Below are positions 6,201-9,841 of a stretch of DNA of 9,841 bases, one piece after another (position 1 is the stretch's first letter; every line of letters begins with the position of its first letter). The stretch is from an uncultured Alphaproteobacteria bacterium. GTDB lineage: Bacteria > Pseudomonadota > Alphaproteobacteria > Rhizobiales > Ancalomicrobiaceae. The stretch spans positions 1 to 9,841 of the forward strand of contig CALBKH010000062.1 of NCBI GenBank assembly GCA_937892955.1, in the 5' to 3' direction. The position numbers and the translations under genes were made by a program. The notes under the pieces were generated by a model, which saw only the letters and a program-made list of their open reading frames with translations, was not told the origin of the DNA and made no database searches.

Positions 6201-6974
6201 CCACGGGCTCGCTCTCGACCGGTTCCGCCGGTCCGCGGTGCAGCTGTCGGGGAGAGCATTCGATCATCGATACCGACCGGTATGACCGCTCGCCCGACGA
6301 GGCCGAGGTGCGAGAACCGATGCCGTCGTCGACGAATCCGGACGGGTATCCGGTCCGGCCTCGCGAGCCCCCACTCGAGTGCATCGTCGGATCGGGCGGG
6401 AGCGGACCCGTCGACGGACGCCGGCTTCCGCGGCGACCGGACCGGGTGGGATGCGGCCGATTCGCTTCGCCGGCCCCGGGTCGACCACCGCTTTCGCGGT
6501 GCGACCGGTGACGAGCGTGGTCCCGACCGCGTGGCGACGACCGCCCGATGGGGCCACACCGGCGCGCCGGATCGCCGCCGTCCCTCGATCCGGTGAAGGA
6601 GGCGGAGCTTCGGCGGCGAGCGACGTCGTCGGCGACGTGGATCCGCCCGGCGTCGCCTCCCCCACCGGTCGACCGGCGCAAGCCGCCTCGCACCAGCATG
6701 CCGCGTCTCGACGGGCCGCCGCGCCCGGGACCTTTCGGGAAACGACGCCGGCCGCGCCGGCCGAAATCCGGAACTCGAGAAGGCGGCGCCGGCGGAAACC
6801 CCGGCCGGCGATCCGGCCGCTCGTCGGAACATGATGCCCAAGATCGTACCGTTTCGTGCAAACGGATCGCCATTCGCGCTCGACGGCTTCACCTGGGTTT
6901 CGAAAAATGTCATTATGCATCAAATAGGTAAGGTGTGTCGTGCGTCGACCCGGCGCAGACCGGTCAGGACGTTC
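6201..6974. other. GC-rich stretch upstream of cysD with no recognisable gene
   Basis: Several frames on both strands stay open here for 100-260 codons, but their products are dominated by Arg, Pro, Gly and Ser, resemble no family I know, and have no consistent start with a ribosome site. GC-rich DNA gives such open frames by chance. The stretch has many short palindromic CCGG/GACCGG elements, for example the perfect 12-bp palindrome CCGGTCGACCGG at 6665-6676. An AT-rich patch at about 6898-6930, including ATGCAT at 6915-6920, precedes cysD and is the likeliest promoter location, but I see no pair of boxes good enough to call. Confidence 0.55.
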
Positions 6975-7883
6975 ATGCCCATCGCCCGAAACTCCCATCT
7001 CGCACGCCTCGAAGCGGAATCGATCGGCATCATCCGAGAAGTCGCTGCGGAATTCCGCAATCCGGTCATGCTCTATTCGATCGGCAAGGACTCCTCGGTG
7101 ATGCTTCATCTGGCGATGAAGGCGTTCCACCCGTCGAAACCGCCGTTTCCACTGATGCACGTCAACACGACGTGGAAATTCCGCGAGATGATCGCCTTCC
7201 GCGACGAGACGGTGAAGCGGCTGGGCCTCGATCTGATCGAACACGTCAACCAAGACGGAGTGCGGGCGGGGATCTCGCCGTTCACCCACGGCTCGTCGAC
7301 CTACACCCACGTGATGAAGACCGAAGCGCTGAAACAGGCGCTGACGAAATACGGCTTCGACGCAGCCTTCGGCGGCGCCCGGCGCGACGAGGAGAAATCG
7401 CGCGCCAAGGAGCGCATCTTCTCCTTCCGCACGGCCAGCCACACCTGGGACCCGAAGAACCAGCGCCCCGAACTCTGGCGGCTCTACAACGCCCGCGTGG
7501 CGCCGGGGGAATCGATCCGCGCCTTCCCGCTGTCGAACTGGACCGAGCTCGACATCTGGCAATACATCCTGGCCGAGAACATCCCGATCGTGCCGCTCTA
7601 CTACGCGGCGATGCGGCCGGTGGTGGAGCGCGGCGGCATGTTGCTGATGGTCGACGACGACCGCCTGCCGCTCGAGCCCGGCGAGACGCCCGAGATGCGG
7701 CTGGTCCGCTTCCGCACGCTGGGGTGCTACCCGCTCACCGGCGCGATCGACAGCCCGGCCACGACCTTGACCGAGATCGTCCGCGAAATGCTGATCGCTC
7801 GGACCTCCGAACGGCAGGGACGTCTCATCGACCACGACGAGGCGGGCTCCATGGAGAAGAAGAAGCGGGAGGGGTACTTCTGA
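6975..7883 (+). CDS. cysD: Sulfate adenylyltransferase subunit 2 (small, catalytic subunit)
   Basis: CysD catalyses adenylation of sulfate with ATP to give adenosine 5'-phosphosulfate, driven by GTP hydrolysis in its partner CysN. The 302-aa product has the length expected of CysD. It shows the PP-loop YSIGKDSS (residues 34-41), HVNTTWKF (62-69), the conserved GGARRDEEKSRAKERIFSFR (133-152), WTELDIWQYI (189-198) and the typical C-terminus KKKREGYF. I chose ATG 6975 because CAGGA lies 5 nt upstream and the protein then begins like other CysD proteins. The frame stays open upstream with ATGs at 6831, 6834 and 6915, but the added residues resemble nothing in the family. The last codon overlaps the cysNC start by one base (TGATG), and GGGAGGGG within the cysD 3' end serves as the next ribosome site, so translation is probably coupled. 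A nodP paralogue would look similar, but no nodulation genes are present. Confidence 0.96.
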   Translation: MPIARNSHLARLEAESIGIIREVAAEFRNPVMLYSIGKDSSVMLHLAMKAFHPSKPPFPLMHVNTTWKFREMIAFRDETVKRLGLDLIEHVNQDGVRAGISPFTHGSSTYTHVMKTEALKQALTKYGFDAAFGGARRDEEKSRAKERIFSFRTASHTWDPKNQRPELWRLYNARVAPGESIRAFPLSNWTELDIWQYILAENIPIVPLYYAAMRPVVERGGMLLMVDDDRLPLEPGETPEMRLVRFRTLGCYPLTGAIDSPATTLTEIVREMLIARTSERQGRLIDHDEAGSMEKKKREGYF

Positions 7884-9796
7884 TGGCGACGAACGTCCCT
7901 CTCGCGCACGACCCGCGAGCCTTCGCCGAATATCTGGCCGAGCAGGAGCGCAAGAGCCTGCTGCGCTTCCTGACCTGCGGCTCGGTCGACGACGGCAAGT
8001 CGACGCTGATCGGGCGATTGCTCTACGACACCAAGCTGGTGTTCGAGGACCATCTGACGTCGCTCGCCCGCGACAGCCGGAAGTTCGGCACCACGGGTGA
8101 GGACATCGACCTCGCCCTGCTCCTCGACGGTCTCGAAGCGGAGCGCGAGCAGGGCATCACCATCGACGTCGCCTATCGCTTCTTCACCACCGAGCGCCGT
8201 AAATTCATCGTCGCCGACACGCCCGGCCACGAGCAGTACACCCGCAACATGGCGACCGGCGCCTCGACCTCGGACCTCGCCGTCCTCTTGGTCGACGCAC
8301 GCTACGGCATCGTCACCCAGACCCGCCGCCACGCCTTCATCGTGTCGCTGCTCGGCATCCGCCACGTGGTGCTGGCGGTCAACAAGATCGATCTCGTCGA
8401 CTTCTCGTCGGAGATCTTCGGCCGCATCCGCGACGAGTTCGAGGCCTTCGCCGCCCACATGGGGTTCGAGACGATCGTCGCCGTGCCGATGTCGGCGCGT
8501 TTCGGCGACAACGTCACGATCCGCTCGGAGCGGATGCCCTGGTACGTCGGTCCGACGCTGCTCGATCATCTCGAGACGGTCGAGGTCGAGGAACGGGCGC
8601 TGGCCAAGCCGTTCCGCATGGCGGTCCAGTGGGTCAATCGGCCGAACCTCGACTTCCGCGGCTTCTCCGGCACCGTCGCCTCGGGCGAGGTCCGACCGGG
8701 CGACAAGGTGGTGGTGGCGAAGTCCGGCAAGATCGGCACCGTCGCCCGCCTCGTCACCTACGACGGCGACCTCCAGATGGCCCAGGCCGGTGACGCGATC
8801 ACCCTGGTGCTCGAGGAGGAGATCGACATCTCGCGCGGCGACCTCCTCGCCGCCCCGGAGGCGCGGCCGGAGGTCTCCGACCAGTTCGCCGCCCATCTCG
8901 TCTGGATGGCGGAGGAACATCTGCTGCCCGGGCGGCCCTATCTCCTGAAGTGCGGTACGCGGACGGTCGGCGCGAGCGTCACCGAGATCAAGCACGAGAT
9001 CGACGTCAACACCTTCGATCATCTCGCCGCCAAGGAGCTGCGGCTCAATCAGGTGGCCTTCCTCAACCTCGCACTCGCCGAGCCGATCGCCTTCGATCCT
9101 TACGCCGACAATCGCGAGACCGGCGGCTTCATCCTGATCGACCGCTTCACCAATGCCACGGTGGCGGCCGGTATGGTCGCCTTCGGTCTCCGACGGGCGA
9201 CCAACATCCATTGGCAGGCGATCGACGTGACGCGCGAGGCGCGGGCCGAGCAGAAGAGCCAGACGCCGAAGGTGCTGTGGTTCACCGGCTTGTCCGGTTC
9301 GGGCAAGTCGACGATCGCCAACATCGTCGAGAAGAAGCTCGTCGCCCGCGGGTTGCACACCTTCCTGCTCGACGGTGACAACGTCCGCCACGGCCTCAAC
9401 AAGGACCTCGGCTTCACCGACGCCGACCGAGTGGAGAACATCCGCCGCGTCGGCGAGGTGGCCAAGCTGATGACCGACGCCGGTCTGATCGTCCTCGTCT
9501 CGTTCATCTCGCCGTTCCGCGCCGAACGGCGGATGGTGCGCGAACTCATGGTGGAGGACGAGTTCGTCGAGATCTTCGTCGACACGCCGATCGAGGAATG
9601 TGAGCGGCGCGACGTCAAGGGCCTCTACGCCAAGGCGCGAGCCGGTAAACTGAAGAACTTCACCGGCATCGACAGCCCCTACGAACCGCCGGAAGCGCCC
9701 GAGATCCGCATCGATACGACGGCGCTCGGGGCGGAAGACGCGGCCGAGCGGATCGTGAGGATCATCACCGAGGGAACCGACGCGACCGACCACTGA
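7883..9796 (+). CDS. cysNC: Bifunctional sulfate adenylyltransferase subunit 1 / APS kinase (CysN-CysC fusion)
   Basis: A 637-aa fusion that provides the GTPase subunit of ATP sulfurylase and the kinase turning APS into PAPS. The CysN part (about 1-445) has the translation-factor-type GTPase motifs: G1 GSVDDGKS (33-40), EREQGITIDVAYRF (87-100) with the G2 threonine, G3 DTPGH (112-116) and G4 NKID (167-170), followed by beta-barrel domains. After a short linker (DVTREARAEQKSQ) the APS kinase part starts near 461, with P-loop GLSGSGKS (469-476), LDGDNVRHGLNKDLGF, the active-site serine region VSFISPFRAERR and FTGIDSPYEPPEAPE near the end. No key motif is missing. Such fusions are common in alphaproteobacteria and also known as NodQ in rhizobia. 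With cysD, the pair forms a complete sulfate-activation unit; PAPS reductase and sulfite reductase genes are not in the window. Confidence 0.97.
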   Translation: MATNVPLAHDPRAFAEYLAEQERKSLLRFLTCGSVDDGKSTLIGRLLYDTKLVFEDHLTSLARDSRKFGTTGEDIDLALLLDGLEAEREQGITIDVAYRFFTTERRKFIVADTPGHEQYTRNMATGASTSDLAVLLVDARYGIVTQTRRHAFIVSLLGIRHVVLAVNKIDLVDFSSEIFGRIRDEFEAFAAHMGFETIVAVPMSARFGDNVTIRSERMPWYVGPTLLDHLETVEVEERALAKPFRMAVQWVNRPNLDFRGFSGTVASGEVRPGDKVVVAKSGKIGTVARLVTYDGDLQMAQAGDAITLVLEEEIDISRGDLLAAPEARPEVSDQFAAHLVWMAEEHLLPGRPYLLKCGTRTVGASVTEIKHEIDVNTFDHLAAKELRLNQVAFLNLALAEPIAFDPYADNRETGGFILIDRFTNATVAAGMVAFGLRRATNIHWQAIDVTREARAEQKSQTPKVLWFTGLSGSGKSTIANIVEKKLVARGLHTFLLDGDNVRHGLNKDLGFTDADRVENIRRVGEVAKLMTDAGLIVLVSFISPFRAERRMVRELMVEDEFVEIFVDTPIEECERRDVKGLYAKARAGKLKNFTGIDSPYEPPEAPEIRIDTTALGAEDAAERIVRIITEGTDATDH

Positions 9797-9801
9797 TACC
9801 G

Positions 9802-9839
9802 AGTTCACGAAATTCGGACTCGTCCGAATTTCGTGAGTT
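9802..9839 (+). terminator. Terminator-like inverted repeat after cysNC
   Basis: Starting 5 nt after the cysNC stop, 17-nt arms (9802-9818 and 9823-9839) pair around a CTCG loop. The inner 14 pairs are perfect Watson-Crick (core CACGAAATTCGGA with TCCGAATTTCGTG) and the outer part has two G-T pairs. The window ends 2 nt later, so a following T-run cannot be seen. The position fits transcription termination for cysD-cysNC, though the stem is less GC-rich than a standard intrinsic terminator and could instead be a dispersed palindromic element. Confidence 0.55.
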
Positions 9840-9841
9840 AC

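Noticed and set aside
6097..6285. A 62-codon plus-strand frame starting in the AT-rich island.
   Set aside because: It has no ribosome site, overlaps the better-supported 33-codon frame, and runs from AT-rich into GC-rich DNA with abrupt change of composition.
6125..6913. Minus-strand open frames of 227-262 codons in the GC-rich spacer.
   Set aside because: The products are Arg/Pro/Ser/Gly-rich with no hydrophobic core or known motif, and overlapping frames on both strands are equally open, as expected from GC-rich non-coding DNA.
6831..6974. A 48-residue N-terminal extension of CysD from ATG 6831.
   Set aside because: The extra residues are unlike CysD, span a likely promoter patch, and the internal ATG 6975 has a ribosome site and yields the normal family length.
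7727..9808. A minus-strand open frame of 693 codons opposite cysNC.
   Set aside because: It is the antisense shadow of cysNC, rich in Asp, Gly, Arg and Glu and without recognisable motifs.

Overview
This is a GC-rich bacterial window with two divergent gene groups on either side of a gene-poor spacer. Codon use, the fused CysN/CysC protein and the GC-rich coding style suggest an alphaproteobacterium, perhaps of the Hyphomicrobiales. That placement is an inference, because there is no rRNA or other marker gene here.

Left arm (positions 1-5912, minus strand). A promoter close to the sigma-70 consensus (TTGACT, 17-nt spacer, GATAAT at 5884-5912) drives a short leader containing a hairpin. It is followed by a run of four genes: a DsrE2-type sulfur-relay protein, a small SCP2-like protein, a membrane-anchored HlyD/AcrA-type adaptor, and an RND permease that runs off the left edge. 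The last three lie 14-34 bp apart. Two cytosolic or membrane-associated accessory proteins thus sit with a tripartite-type efflux pump whose outer-membrane partner is not in the window. The permease ends in an unusual Pro/Ala/Arg-rich tail with a 22-residue tandem repeat, and the adaptor has a Met/Gln/Gly/Pro-rich segment in its hairpin.

Spacer (about 5820-6974). The first 380 bp or so form an AT-rich island that stands out from the rest of the window. It holds the left-arm promoter and a possible 33-residue single-pass membrane peptide with a strong Shine-Dalgarno sequence. The next 700 bp or so are very GC-rich, have open frames in several registers, and contain no protein I recognise.

Right arm (6975-9839, plus strand). 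cysD and a fused cysNC overlap by one base and form a complete sulfate-activation unit (sulfate to APS to PAPS). A long inverted repeat that looks like a terminator stem follows immediately.

The common theme is sulfur: assimilatory sulfate activation on one side, and on the other a DsrE2-linked RND pump of unknown substrate. The left-arm operon is the most interesting part, since its substrate and the reason for pairing DsrE2 and SCP2-like proteins with an exporter cannot be deduced from family knowledge alone.
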